DNA of 64,000 bases from an uncultured Oscillospiraceae bacterium (GTDB taxonomy: Bacteria; Bacillota; Clostridia; Oscillospirales; Acutalibacteraceae), in assembly GCA_902492895.1 (NCBI GenBank), contig CABUNG010000002.1:124001-188000 (forward strand). The letters are read 5' to 3'. Shown one piece after another: positions 22,117 to 31,115 of this stretch; positions within the stretch are counted from its first letter, which is position 1, and each line of letters starts with the position of its first letter. The notes under the pieces are model-generated. The model was not told where the DNA came from, searched no databases, and saw only the letters and a list, made by a program, of their open reading frames with translations. The position numbers were made by a program, and so were the translations under genes.

Positions 22117-23409
22117 ATGTACCGCAATCGGATCACGATCCGCGAGATGATGAAAGCCGCCAGCCGGCTGAAAGAACAGGGGGAGCGTTTTACCCTGCTC
22201 GGGGTGGGGCCCATGTCCAGAACGCTTTTGACGGCCTCGCTGTCCCTGGCGAAAGAACGGGATTTTCCGCTGCTGCTCATTGCCAGCCGCAATCAGGTGG
22301 ACAGCGATGCCTTCGGCCACGGGTATGTGTGCGGCTGGGACCAGGACCGGTTTGGCAAGGACGTGGAAAAAGCGGCCGCCGACGTCGGTTTTGACGGCCT
22401 GGTCTATCTCTGCCGCGACCACGGCGGTCCGTGGCAGCGGGACGAGGAGCGGGCCGCCAAGCTGCCGGAGCAGCAGGCGATGGAACTCTGCCTGCGCTCC
22501 TATAAGCACGATTTGGACAGCGGATTCGATCTGCTGCACATCGATCCGACCAAGGATCCGCATATAGAGGGAACCGTACCGCTCGATCTGGTGCTGGACC
22601 GTACGGCGGAGCTGATCGGGGAATTGGAACGCTACCGCCGGGAAAAAGGGCTTCCCGAGGTCGGATACGAGGCGGGGACGGAGGAGACCAACGGGGGGCT
22701 CACCTCCGTGGCGGCCTTCGGCGATTTCGTGGACCGCCTGGTGGCGCTGATGAAGAGCAAGGGCCTGCAGCCCCCGGAATTCGTCGTCGGCCAGACAGGG
22801 ACTCTGACCCGGCTGACGGAAAACGTGGGCCATTTCAACCGGGAGAATGCGCGCAGGCTCTCGGACAGCGCGGATAAACACGGCGTCGGCCTGAAAGAGC
22901 ACAACGGCGACTACCTGCCCGATGCCGTGCTGCTGGAGCACCCGGCCCTCGGCGTTACGGCGATGAATGTCGCGCCGGAATTCGGCGTGGTCGAAACCCG
23001 GGCCTACATGACGCTTGCGGAGGTGGAGGCCCGCCAGATCGGCGAGGGAGAACGGTCGCGCCTGGCGGCGTGCATGACGGAACAGGCCGTCACCTGTGAA
23101 CGCTGGCGCAAATGGATGGTCGGAGATGCGGCGGCGATGCCCGTGGAAGAGGTGCTGAAGGATGCGGCCCTGTCGGCGCAGATCGCCGATATCTGCGGGC
23201 ATTACACCTATGAAATTCCGGCCGTCCGCGAGCAAATGGAGATCCTCCGGCGCAATCTGAGCGGCATCGGCATTGACGCGGATGCGTATGTTACGTGTAA
23301 AATCAAGGCATCTCTGGACCGGTATGCCTATTGTTTCGGACTGTATGGCCTGACCTCCAAACTGCTCCGGAATGCCGGTGGAGAAAAAGTGCAAAAATAT
23401 CATGGCTAA
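22117..23409 (+). CDS. GatZ/KbaZ-like (tagatose-bisphosphate aldolase non-catalytic subunit family) protein
   Basis: A 430-aa TIM-barrel protein with family landmarks: FTLLGVGPMSRTLLTASLSL, LLLIASRNQVDSDAFGHGYV, LVYLCRDHGGPWQRDE, FDLLHIDPTKDP, LPEVGYEAGTEETNGG and PPEFVVGQTGTLTRL. GatZ and KbaZ are described as partner subunits of class II tagatose-1,6-bisphosphate aldolase, but here no catalytic GatY/KbaY or phosphofructokinase gene is present, so it likely acts alone. Members of this superfamily have been reported to epimerise ketoses or ketouronates at C3/C4. It is longer in the C-terminal helical part than a plain barrel. GGAAAGGAAGG precedes the ATG. Its place between a sugar isomerase and GH2 suggests a ketose step. 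Confidence 0.8.
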   Translation: MYRNRITIREMMKAASRLKEQGERFTLLGVGPMSRTLLTASLSLAKERDFPLLLIASRNQVDSDAFGHGYVCGWDQDRFGKDVEKAAADVGFDGLVYLCRDHGGPWQRDEERAAKLPEQQAMELCLRSYKHDLDSGFDLLHIDPTKDPHIEGTVPLDLVLDRTAELIGELERYRREKGLPEVGYEAGTEETNGGLTSVAAFGDFVDRLVALMKSKGLQPPEFVVGQTGTLTRLTENVGHFNRENARRLSDSADKHGVGLKEHNGDYLPDAVLLEHPALGVTAMNVAPEFGVVETRAYMTLAEVEARQIGEGERSRLAACMTEQAVTCERWRKWMVGDAAAMPVEEVLKDAALSAQIADICGHYTYEIPAVREQMEILRRNLSGIGIDADAYVTCKIKASLDRYAYCFGLYGLTSKLLRNAGGEKVQKYHG

Positions 23410-23412
23410 TGC

Positions 23413-23441
23413 TTGACGTTTAAGGCAATGTGTTGTAATAT
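23413..23441 (+). promoter_or_regulatory. Promoter of the GH2/transport operon
   Basis: TTGACG (23413-23418), a 17-bp spacer and TAATAT (23436-23441), 60 bp before the GH2 ATG. Just downstream is GATGATATAAT (23449-23459), the same 11-mer that forms the -10 region of the ROK regulator promoter; it could be a shared operator half. Confidence 0.7.
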
Positions 23442-23500
23442 ATAAACGGATGATATAATTATGCTGAAAACGGCCGGAGCGGTCGGAAGGAGTGTGGGGG

Positions 23501-25777
23501 ATGGCGGAGACGATCGGCCATGAGCTGGTAAAAGGGCGCGTCCGGCAGTCTTTATGCACCTGGTGGGACTATCGCGTCAACGGAGGTCCGGCGGAGAAAC
23601 GCCGGGTGCCGTTCTCGGCGCTTTGCGTCGGAGAATCGGTTTGCAGCCTGACTTTTTCGGCGCCGGAGCCGTCCGGACGGGTGCTGCTCTGTTTTGAAGG
23701 CATCACGTATGAAGCGGAAGTCCGGCTCAACGGCACGTTTTTGGGTAGGATGAGGCCGTATTGCCGCTACGACTTCGACGTAACGGCCCTGCTTCGCCGC
23801 GAGGACAACGATTTGGCCGTATCCCTGCGGGATATGGGCCTGCCCTTTGGTCCGGCGGAAGGCTGGGAAAACTATGGCGGCATCATCCGGGAGGTTTATC
23901 TTCAATATATACCAGACATTTATATAATGGACTATATCTGGCGCACCGATTTCGCGCCCGACTTCCGGAGCGCGCAGTGCCATCTGGAGATTTTGGCGGA
24001 CGGAGCCGACTTGTCCGGGTGTTCCGTGAATGCCCGTCTGTATGACGGCGGGGATTGCGTATGCGAGGCCGCTTCGGCCGAAGGGGGACGGCTGGACTGG
24101 GAGCTTATCTCTCCCCGCCTCTGGTCGCCGGACGATCCCCATCTCTATACGCTGGAGATGCAGCTGCTGCGGGACGGCCGGGTGCTGGACATCCGGAGAG
24201 AGCGGGTGGGATTCAAGGAACTGCGCGCGCAGGGGAACCGCTTTTTCCTCAACGGGGCCCCCTTCTTTCTCATCGGCGTCTGCCGCCACGATATGTGGGG
24301 GCACGACGGCGGGCATACCCTGACCGAGGAACAGATGCGGCGGGATATGCGGATGATCAAGAACGCGGGCGCGAATTACGTGCGTCTGGTGCATTATCCC
24401 CACAATCGTCGGATTGTGGAATTGGCCGACGAGATCGGGCTGCTGGTGAGCGAAGAACCGGGACTCTGGGGCTCGGATCTCAGCGATCCCGAGGTGACGG
24501 GTCCGGCTCTGGAGGTGCTGGAACGCACGGTGAAGCGGGACCGCAACCGGGTATCGGTGGCGTTTTGGCTGGCCTTCAACGAGTGCTTTTTCACCCCCGA
24601 ATTTCTGGCCGATGCCCTTGCCGTTTGCAGAAAACACGACACCCGCATGGTGTCGGGGGCCAATTTTATGAATCTGGCGTGGACCAAGGAGCTGTTCACC
24701 CGGGAACATATCGATTTTTACACCTTTCATCCCTACGGGGATCAAACGACCTCAGTGACAGCGGGCGTAAACGCCGAGAGCGGCCCGATATCGATACGGC
24801 AGATCCTGGAGCAGCTGGACGACAAACCCCTGGTCTTTACCGAGTGGGGCGGATGGCCGGTCGTCGGCAACCCCGTTCTGTTCGGGCGCTTCATGGACGT
24901 GATGCTGGAAGCGGGAAGAAGCGGGGAACCCGGGAAAACGCTGGCGGGCATGGCCTATTGGTCGTGGGCGGACATCTATGAGACCAACCGGGGCCGTCCG
25001 GCCTGCCGGGACGGCATTCTCAACGAGGGCCTGGTGGACGTGGACCGGAATCCCCGCGGCAATCTGGAGGTTTTCAGGAGAAAAGCCGCCGACCCGGCCC
25101 CGCCTGCGGAGCCGGCCGGCCGTCTGGAGGTGACGGGCCGCTTCTCCGCGGAGGAGGGGGCGGCGTATCAAACCATCGCCATGCCTGCAGGGGCGGACAG
25201 CGAGTCCTGGAAGGCCCTGCTCGAACGGGCGGAGGATATGCTGGGCCGCTTGCGCAACAAAGCCCGGCGCCTAACCTGCGGTCCGGCGCTGCCCGAAGAC
25301 CTCCGTTCGATCCAAAGCCTGCCTGTGGATTTGCGGGAAGGCCGGCCGGTGGTGCTGGAGGCGTCCGCCGGACCGCTGGAGATCCGGGTGGATGCCGAGG
25401 CCGACGCTCTGCATTTTATCGGGCAGGCCAGTATTGGACACGGCTATCCCATGATGGGGGAGCGGGAAGAGGCGGCCCGCTATGAGATCGTCTTCGACGA
25501 CGGGGAGATCCAGACCGTTCCGCTGCGAAACGGGGTGGAATTCGCCTCCGCGTTCGGTCTGCTGGGGCCGTCCCGGATCGATCCGCGGGCGTCTCGGGCT
25601 ATGCGTGTGCTGACGATCCGGTACGATACCGACTGGGAAGTGTATCATCTGAACCGGCTTCGGGTGGAGCTGCCGTCTAGGCGGCATATCGCGAGTATCC
25701 GCGCCGTCCCGCTGCTGAAGGACTATGCGCTTCTGCTTTATGGCATTACGGCGGAATGCCGATCCGAACATACCTGA
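23501..25777 (+). CDS. Glycoside hydrolase family 2 protein
   Basis: A 758-aa enzyme without a signal peptide, so it acts in the cytosol on imported oligosaccharides. It has an N-terminal sugar-binding jelly roll (VLLCFEGITYEAEVRLNGTF, FDVTALLR), an immunoglobulin-like domain (LWSPDDPHLYTLEMQL, then RVGFKELRAQGNRFFLNG) and the TIM barrel with VRLVHYPHNRRIVELADEIG, acid/base Glu in AFWLAFNECF (near 360) and nucleophile Glu in LVFTEWGGWP (near 446). GH2 covers beta-galactosidases, beta-glucuronidases and beta-mannosidases; which one cannot be read here. A beta-rich C-terminal domain follows from about 550. The ATG at 23501 with GGAAGGAG upstream is preferred over the GTG at 23492. Confidence 0.88.
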   Translation: MAETIGHELVKGRVRQSLCTWWDYRVNGGPAEKRRVPFSALCVGESVCSLTFSAPEPSGRVLLCFEGITYEAEVRLNGTFLGRMRPYCRYDFDVTALLRREDNDLAVSLRDMGLPFGPAEGWENYGGIIREVYLQYIPDIYIMDYIWRTDFAPDFRSAQCHLEILADGADLSGCSVNARLYDGGDCVCEAASAEGGRLDWELISPRLWSPDDPHLYTLEMQLLRDGRVLDIRRERVGFKELRAQGNRFFLNGAPFFLIGVCRHDMWGHDGGHTLTEEQMRRDMRMIKNAGANYVRLVHYPHNRRIVELADEIGLLVSEEPGLWGSDLSDPEVTGPALEVLERTVKRDRNRVSVAFWLAFNECFFTPEFLADALAVCRKHDTRMVSGANFMNLAWTKELFTREHIDFYTFHPYGDQTTSVTAGVNAESGPISIRQILEQLDDKPLVFTEWGGWPVVGNPVLFGRFMDVMLEAGRSGEPGKTLAGMAYWSWADIYETNRGRPACRDGILNEGLVDVDRNPRGNLEVFRRKAADPAPPAEPAGRLEVTGRFSAEEGAAYQTIAMPAGADSESWKALLERAEDMLGRLRNKARRLTCGPALPEDLRSIQSLPVDLREGRPVVLEASAGPLEIRVDAEADALHFIGQASIGHGYPMMGEREEAARYEIVFDDGEIQTVPLRNGVEFASAFGLLGPSRIDPRASRAMRVLTIRYDTDWEVYHLNRLRVELPSRRHIASIRAVPLLKDYALLLYGITAECRSEHT

Positions 25778-25814
25778 CAAGCCGACACCATACGGAATTA
25801 CGGGAGGTAAATCG

Positions 25815-27317
25815 ATGAGCAAGAGAAGTATTCGCGGAGTGTCTTTCCTTTCGGCCGTTCTCATGCTGTGCGGGCTGGGCGCCTGCAAACCGGCGGAAAA
25901 ACCGTCGGAAAGTGCCGCTTCGAGCGCGAGCGCCGGTCCCGGCACGTCCTCCAAGGAGGTCGTGTTCGGCTCCCATTATATCCCCACCTGGGATCCGACG
26001 TATACCGACCCTGTAACCGGAGACATCGCGGTTTCGCCGGAACAGATGGAGGTTATCGAGGCCGCCACGAAAGCGGTGAAGGACCAGCTCGGCGTCACAA
26101 TCAAATGGGTGCAGTGGGAGCACGGCGTGGGAGAGGACCTGCTGCCGAGCGTCCTGTCCGGCAACCCGATCTGCGACGTGGCCATGGTTTCCAACGCCAG
26201 CCAGGGGGGCCTCATCGAACAGGGCATCATCCAGAATCTCGAACCGTATGCCGATATCTTCACAAATGACCAGGATGCCGCCTGGATGCTGATGGATCCC
26301 ATCTTCGGCAAACGGCTGTTCCTGAATTTCGAGCTCTCGTTTCTCCGCACCGGTCCGCTCCTGTTCAACATCAGCTATATCGAACAGGTGGACGCCCTGA
26401 AGGAAAACGGCCAAACCGTGTATCCGACGGATCTGTATAAGCAGGGCAAATGGACCTGGTCGGTTTTCCGGGATTATCTGACCAAAATCAGCGCTCATTT
26501 TGCCAATAAACCGGCGCCGATCCGCCCGGAAAAGATGATCAACGCCTTCGAATCGGATTACCGGTTCTCCATCCGGGCGGCCATGCTGGCCTCCGGGGTC
26601 CCGATCTATGGAGAGAACGGTTTTGAAAAATGCACATCGCCCGAGGCGATCAAGGCGGTCGGCTTCATCAAGGAACTCATCGATAAAAAGCTGCTGTTCA
26701 GCGAGCTGGAAAGCGACGTGTATCCCGGCTTCACCTGGGCGGACAACAATTTCGCCAACGGCGAGGCGGTTTTCCTCGACGCGAGAAGCTGGACGGCCCA
26801 GGGCTGTGGTTCCAAGCTGGCCAGCCGCGGAGAGAGCATGGGCCTGGTGCCGTGGCCCCGTCCCGACGATATGGCGGCCGACGATCCGCGGTATCAGCAG
26901 GTGTCCACCCCCAACGACTCCTTTATCCTGCTCAAAGGCGTGTCGGCGGAACGGTCCAGACTGGCCCTGGAAGCGTATAAACTCTATTTCCAGACCTATT
27001 ACGCTAAAAAATCCGGCGGTTCCGCGTCCATGGATTTCTTCTCCGACGACAATGCCGAAAAGGAAGCCATCGATCAGAATCTGGATATTTTCCATGAGAA
27101 GATCGGTCCGGATATCCTGGATATTTTCAAGAACTACGGCCCCATGGACTTCAACGATTATTCCATGATGCTCAGCCAGATGTACGGCTTTACCGAGATC
27201 GCAGGGCGCTCCATTTACGGGGATGGGTCCTCCTTTGAGGTCAGCATCGCGGAAAACATCGGCGCTCTGAATGAGGCCATCGGCAAAATCGAAACGGCCG
27301 CCAAGGCCATCGCATAG
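25815..27317 (+). CDS. Sugar ABC transporter solute-binding lipoprotein
   Basis: A 500-aa family 1-type binding protein. The lipoprotein signal ends in the lipobox LGAC (MSKRSIRGVSFLSAVLMLC, then GLGACKP), followed by a Ser/Ala linker and the mature domain (VFGSHYIPTWDPTYTDP, then VGEDLLPSVLSGNPICDVAM). It captures an oligosaccharide outside the membrane for one of the two permease pairs. The ATG follows GGGAGG. A 10-bp GC-rich stem-loop lies directly behind the gene, the usual way to keep binding-protein mRNA more abundant than that of the permeases. Of the two binding proteins here this is the one of normal size. Confidence 0.9.
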   Translation: MSKRSIRGVSFLSAVLMLCGLGACKPAEKPSESAASSASAGPGTSSKEVVFGSHYIPTWDPTYTDPVTGDIAVSPEQMEVIEAATKAVKDQLGVTIKWVQWEHGVGEDLLPSVLSGNPICDVAMVSNASQGGLIEQGIIQNLEPYADIFTNDQDAAWMLMDPIFGKRLFLNFELSFLRTGPLLFNISYIEQVDALKENGQTVYPTDLYKQGKWTWSVFRDYLTKISAHFANKPAPIRPEKMINAFESDYRFSIRAAMLASGVPIYGENGFEKCTSPEAIKAVGFIKELIDKKLLFSELESDVYPGFTWADNNFANGEAVFLDARSWTAQGCGSKLASRGESMGLVPWPRPDDMAADDPRYQQVSTPNDSFILLKGVSAERSRLALEAYKLYFQTYYAKKSGGSASMDFFSDDNAEKEAIDQNLDIFHEKIGPDILDIFKNYGPMDFNDYSMMLSQMYGFTEIAGRSIYGDGSSFEVSIAENIGALNEAIGKIETAAKAIA

Positions 27318-27330
27318 ACCGCATGGACCC

Positions 27331-27361
27331 GCCCGGGCAGACGGCTTCCGCCTGCCCGGGC
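27331..27361 (+). promoter_or_regulatory. Intercistronic stem-loop after the binding-protein gene
   Basis: A 10-bp perfect stem (27331-27340 with 27352-27361) with no U run, 13 bp after the stop. It resembles the malE-malF type of mRNA-stabilising hairpin rather than a terminator. Confidence 0.6.
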
Positions 27362-27393
27362 CGGATGATCCGCATGCTGGAGGGGGATATCGT

Positions 27394-30228
27394 ATGAAAG
27401 CCGTCAAAAGGATTGCCTGTTTGTCCGCTTCCGCGGTTCTGATTTCCCTGTTTGCATCCGGCGTTACGGTGCCGGAGCCGCTGGCGGCCTCCCCGCAAAC
27501 CGAATCGGCGGCAGCGGCGGCATATACGGAGCCGTCCCTGGCCGCGTATCTGGACGAGCACGCTTTCGACGGGACCCTGTCCGGCGAGACGATCGCCCTG
27601 CCGGTTGCGGACGGAGGGGAGACCTCGGATATGAACGCCCCGGTTTCCTGGACGTTTGTCTGTCCCGCCGCCGGATTTTACAACGTCTATGTGGAGTATA
27701 TCCCCCTGCCGGGAACAGGGGAGGCCATTGAGCGGCGCCTGCTGCTGGATGGAGAGTCCCCTTACCAGGGGATGGAGCAGCTGGTTTTCCAGCGGCAGTT
27801 TGACAATACGTCGGGCGGGGAAATCCCCATGAAAGGGCACGAGGAAATCCGGCCGCGCGCCACGGAGGTGCTGGAACGCACGGGGGTGTATCTCGGGGAT
27901 GCGAAAAAACGCAGCGGGGAACCCTACGTGCTGTATCTGTCCGAGGGCAGCCATGTGCTGACCCTGGAACCCATCAAAGAATCCATGCAGATTCTGGCCG
28001 CTTCCCTGAAAGCGGCCCCGGACATCCAGACCTATGCGGATTCGGGCCTGGCCGGCCGGCCGCGGTATGCCGGAGAGCCGGTCACATACCAGGCCGAACG
28101 GATAGACGGCGGGACGAAAGCCGTGCTGAAATCCGCGCAGTCCATCCGCAACGAGGTGGATATGTCGTCGCCGGATACGGTGCCTTTCCATCCGTATTAC
28201 CGGCGGCTCAACGTGATCGGCGGATCCAGCTGGCGCACCGCGGGGCAGACGATCACCTGGGATATCGACGTGCCGGAGGAAGGGCTCTATGCCGTGTCGT
28301 TCCGGGTGCGGAACGTCACGAGAGGCGTGACCTCCTACCGGCGCCTGTATGTCAACGGGGAAACGCCTTTCCGGGAGGCGGAGGCGATCGGCTTCGCCTT
28401 TTCGGGCGAATACCAATCGATGGATCTGTTTGATGATGAGATCTATATCTATCTCAAGCAAGGCCCCAACCGCCTTACGCTGGAAAACGAGCTGGGGGCG
28501 TATGCCCCGCTGTACGGCCTCGTCGAACAGAGCATGACGGTCTTAAACGCCCTGTATCGGAATATCACGCAGATCACCGGTTCCACACCGTACAAATACA
28601 TCGACTACGATATCGCCGACAAAATCCCGCAGGCGGCGGAGGATTTCCGTGAACAGGCCGCCGTGCTGCGGCAGGTGGTGGACGAACTCGTCCGTCTCAC
28701 GGGCGAGAAAAACGATCAGACGGCGATCCTGGAAACGCTGGCCCTGCAGCTGTCGAAGTTCGCGGAGGATCCGGAACGGGTGGTGCTGGAGCTGGATTCG
28801 TTCAAGAGCAATATCACCGCTCTCGGCAACTGGCTGATCACGATTTCCGAAGGCGCCTTATACGTCGACAGCTTCACGCTGTATGCCCCCGGAACCACCT
28901 ACACGCCGGCGGAGTCGGGCTTTTTCACAAAGCTCTGGTACGGGATCGTGCGCTTCTTCTCCACTTTTTTTGTGGATGAGAACCAGGTGGGGGACGACGG
29001 CGGGCACGCGGATGCGCTCGAGGTGTGGGCCCCCATCGGGCTCGACCAGGCGCGCATACTCAAAAACATGGTGGACGACAGCTTTTCATCGAAAAGCGGC
29101 CGTCCGGTGAATGTGCTGCTCATACCGGCGGATGTGATCCTGCCGGCCACCCTGGCGGGAACCGGTCCCGACGTGGTGCTGAACATGACGGGGAAAAACC
29201 TGATCAATTTCGCCATGCGGAACGCGGTCTCGGATTTAAGCGGATTCCCCGGCTACCGCGATATGCTGGAGCGGTATTATCCGTCGGGCATAGAATCCGC
29301 CACCTACCTCGGCAACGTTTACGGCATGCCGGAGCAGCAGTGGGTGGACATGATGTTCGTGCGGGACGATATCCTCAGCGAGCTTGGCATCGAAACGCCG
29401 AGAACCTGGGCGGAATTCACGAAAGCCGTCACCGAACTGAACATGCACAATTTCGACGCCTATGTGCCGGTGGGCACGTCGGTGTATACGGCGATGCTCT
29501 ATCAGAACGGCGGCGTCCTCTATGAGGGCCAGGGTGCGGATTACGGCATCAAAAGCGGGCTGTATTCCGAGCAGGCGATGAAGACGTTTGTCGATTATAC
29601 CAAGTTCTTCACCGCGTACAAGGTGCCGGTTCAGGCCGATTTCCCCAACCGGTTCCGCACGGGGGAAATGCCGCTGGGCATTTATGCCTCTTCCATGTAC
29701 AACACCCTGGAGCTGCTGGCGCCCGAGATCCGCGGCCTTTGGTCGATGCACAGCATTCCGGGCGTTCCGGATGGAAACGGCGGCGTGGATAACCGGAACA
29801 TCGCCCAAACCAACTATACCGTGATCATGGAGAACTCCAGCGATAAGGAAACCGCCTGGGAATTTGTCCAGTGGTGGCTGTCCACCGATATTCAATATGA
29901 CTACGCCATGCAGCTCGAAGCGGTGTTTGGGGTGTCGGGACGGTATGCTCCTGCCAACAAAGAGGTGCTGGCGCGGCTGCCCTATCCGAAGAAGGCGCTG
30001 GATGAACTGCTGGCGCAGTATGACCGCACGTTCGGCATTCCGGAGATCCCGGGCGCGTATATGACGGAGCGGATGCTGACCTATGCCTTCAACGCCGTTG
30101 TCACGGATTCGAGTGCCATGAGTCCCCGGCAGGCGCTGTACACCAATATATACGCGATCGACCAGGAACTCACCAGAAAGAGAGCCGAGTACCATTTATC
30201 GACAGCGGAGGAGGCGGCTTCCCGATGA
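27394..30228 (+). CDS. Large membrane-associated protein: carbohydrate-binding-like modules fused to a solute-binding domain
   Basis: A 944-aa secreted protein. Residues 1-30 are a signal peptide without lipobox. Two CBM6/35-like beta-sandwich modules follow: one near residues 60-210 (WTFVCPAAGFYNVYVEYIPL) and one near 280-380 (ITWDIDVPEEGLYAVSFRVR), each with a 'RRL-x-x-(D/N)GE-x-P' turn (RRLLLDGESPY and RRLYVNGETPF). A helical stretch (about 400-505) and a hydrophobic segment (FFTKLWYGIVRFFSTFF, near 510) precede a family 1 solute-binding domain (about 540-900; GTGPDVVLNMTGKNLINFAM, GMPEQQWVDMMFVRDDIL). This is nearly twice the size of a normal binding protein. The ATG follows GGAGGGGG. The downstream permease gene overlaps its stop by 4 bp, so it probably serves that permease pair. 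Confidence 0.8.
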   Translation: MKAVKRIACLSASAVLISLFASGVTVPEPLAASPQTESAAAAAYTEPSLAAYLDEHAFDGTLSGETIALPVADGGETSDMNAPVSWTFVCPAAGFYNVYVEYIPLPGTGEAIERRLLLDGESPYQGMEQLVFQRQFDNTSGGEIPMKGHEEIRPRATEVLERTGVYLGDAKKRSGEPYVLYLSEGSHVLTLEPIKESMQILAASLKAAPDIQTYADSGLAGRPRYAGEPVTYQAERIDGGTKAVLKSAQSIRNEVDMSSPDTVPFHPYYRRLNVIGGSSWRTAGQTITWDIDVPEEGLYAVSFRVRNVTRGVTSYRRLYVNGETPFREAEAIGFAFSGEYQSMDLFDDEIYIYLKQGPNRLTLENELGAYAPLYGLVEQSMTVLNALYRNITQITGSTPYKYIDYDIADKIPQAAEDFREQAAVLRQVVDELVRLTGEKNDQTAILETLALQLSKFAEDPERVVLELDSFKSNITALGNWLITISEGALYVDSFTLYAPGTTYTPAESGFFTKLWYGIVRFFSTFFVDENQVGDDGGHADALEVWAPIGLDQARILKNMVDDSFSSKSGRPVNVLLIPADVILPATLAGTGPDVVLNMTGKNLINFAMRNAVSDLSGFPGYRDMLERYYPSGIESATYLGNVYGMPEQQWVDMMFVRDDILSELGIETPRTWAEFTKAVTELNMHNFDAYVPVGTSVYTAMLYQNGGVLYEGQGADYGIKSGLYSEQAMKTFVDYTKFFTAYKVPVQADFPNRFRTGEMPLGIYASSMYNTLELLAPEIRGLWSMHSIPGVPDGNGGVDNRNIAQTNYTVIMENSSDKETAWEFVQWWLSTDIQYDYAMQLEAVFGVSGRYAPANKEVLARLPYPKKALDELLAQYDRTFGIPEIPGAYMTERMLTYAFNAVVTDSSAMSPRQALYTNIYAIDQELTRKRAEYHLSTAEEAASR

Positions 30229-31115
30229 CCCTGCGCAGAGTCTGGCGTGAACATAAGGCCAAATATTTGATGCTGACGCCCTTTGCTGTGATTTTCCTGG
30301 CGTTCACCGTGTTTCCGGTTCTGGCCAGCGTTGTGCTCAGTCTGACCTCGTTCAATATGGTGGAGTGGCCGGAATTCGTGTTTTTCAAAAATTACATCGA
30401 CCTGTTCCTGCACGATGAGGTGTTTTTGATCGCCTTGAAAAACACCCTGTTTTTCGCGGTGATCACGGGCCCTATCAGTTATCTGATGTGCTTCGGGTTT
30501 GCCTGGGTGATCAACAATTTCTCCCCGAAAATCCGGGCGTTTCTGACGCTGGTGTTCTACGCGCCGTCGATTTCCGGCAACGCCTATATGATTTGGAAGC
30601 TGATTTTTTCCTCCGACTCCCGGGGGTATGCCAATGCCGTTCTGATGAATCTGGGGCTGATCGACGAACCGGTCCTCTGGTTTGCGACGAAGGAATACGT
30701 CATGCCGATCCTCATCGTCGTGCAGCTCTGGCTGAGTCTCGGCGTCAGCTTTCTGACCTTCATCGCGGGGTTTCAGACGGTGGATCATGCCTTGTACGAG
30801 GCCGGGGCCATCGACGGGATATCCAACCGCTGGCAGGAGCTTTGGCACATCACCCTGCCGGCCATGAAGCCCCAGCTGATGCTGGGATCGGTGATGCAGA
30901 TCACCAGCTCGTTTTCCGTGGGGGCGATCTCCATGGAGCTGGCGGGATTCCCCAGCGTGGAATACGCGGGGCATACCCTGCTCACCCACATGCAGGACTA
31001 CGGCGTAACGCGCATGGAGATGGGGTATGCTTCGGCCATTGCCACCATTCTGTTTTTTCTGATGGTGTTCTGCAATCTGGCTGTACAAAAGCTGCTCAGA
31101 AGGGTGGGTGAGTGA
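30225..31115 (+). CDS. ABC sugar permease, MalF/UgpA type (pair 1)
   Basis: A 296-aa inner-membrane permease with about six hydrophobic helices, beginning KYLMLTPFAVIFLAFTVFPV. The cytoplasmic EAA loop that docks the ATPase is clear: EAGAIDGISNRWQELWHITL then PAMKP near residue 190-215. The start overlaps the stop of the fused binding protein as ATGA, and its own end overlaps the next permease gene. It forms one half of the pore for imported oligosaccharides. No ATPase gene is near. Confidence 0.93.
   Translation: MTLRRVWREHKAKYLMLTPFAVIFLAFTVFPVLASVVLSLTSFNMVEWPEFVFFKNYIDLFLHDEVFLIALKNTLFFAVITGPISYLMCFGFAWVINNFSPKIRAFLTLVFYAPSISGNAYMIWKLIFSSDSRGYANAVLMNLGLIDEPVLWFATKEYVMPILIVVQLWLSLGVSFLTFIAGFQTVDHALYEAGAIDGISNRWQELWHITLPAMKPQLMLGSVMQITSSFSVGAISMELAGFPSVEYAGHTLLTHMQDYGVTRMEMGYASAIATILFFLMVFCNLAVQKLLRRVGE

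Noticed and set aside
22117..23409. Catalytic tagatose-bisphosphate aldolase
   Set aside because: The sequence is of the GatZ/KbaZ non-catalytic type; the metal-binding GatY/KbaY subunit is not in the window.
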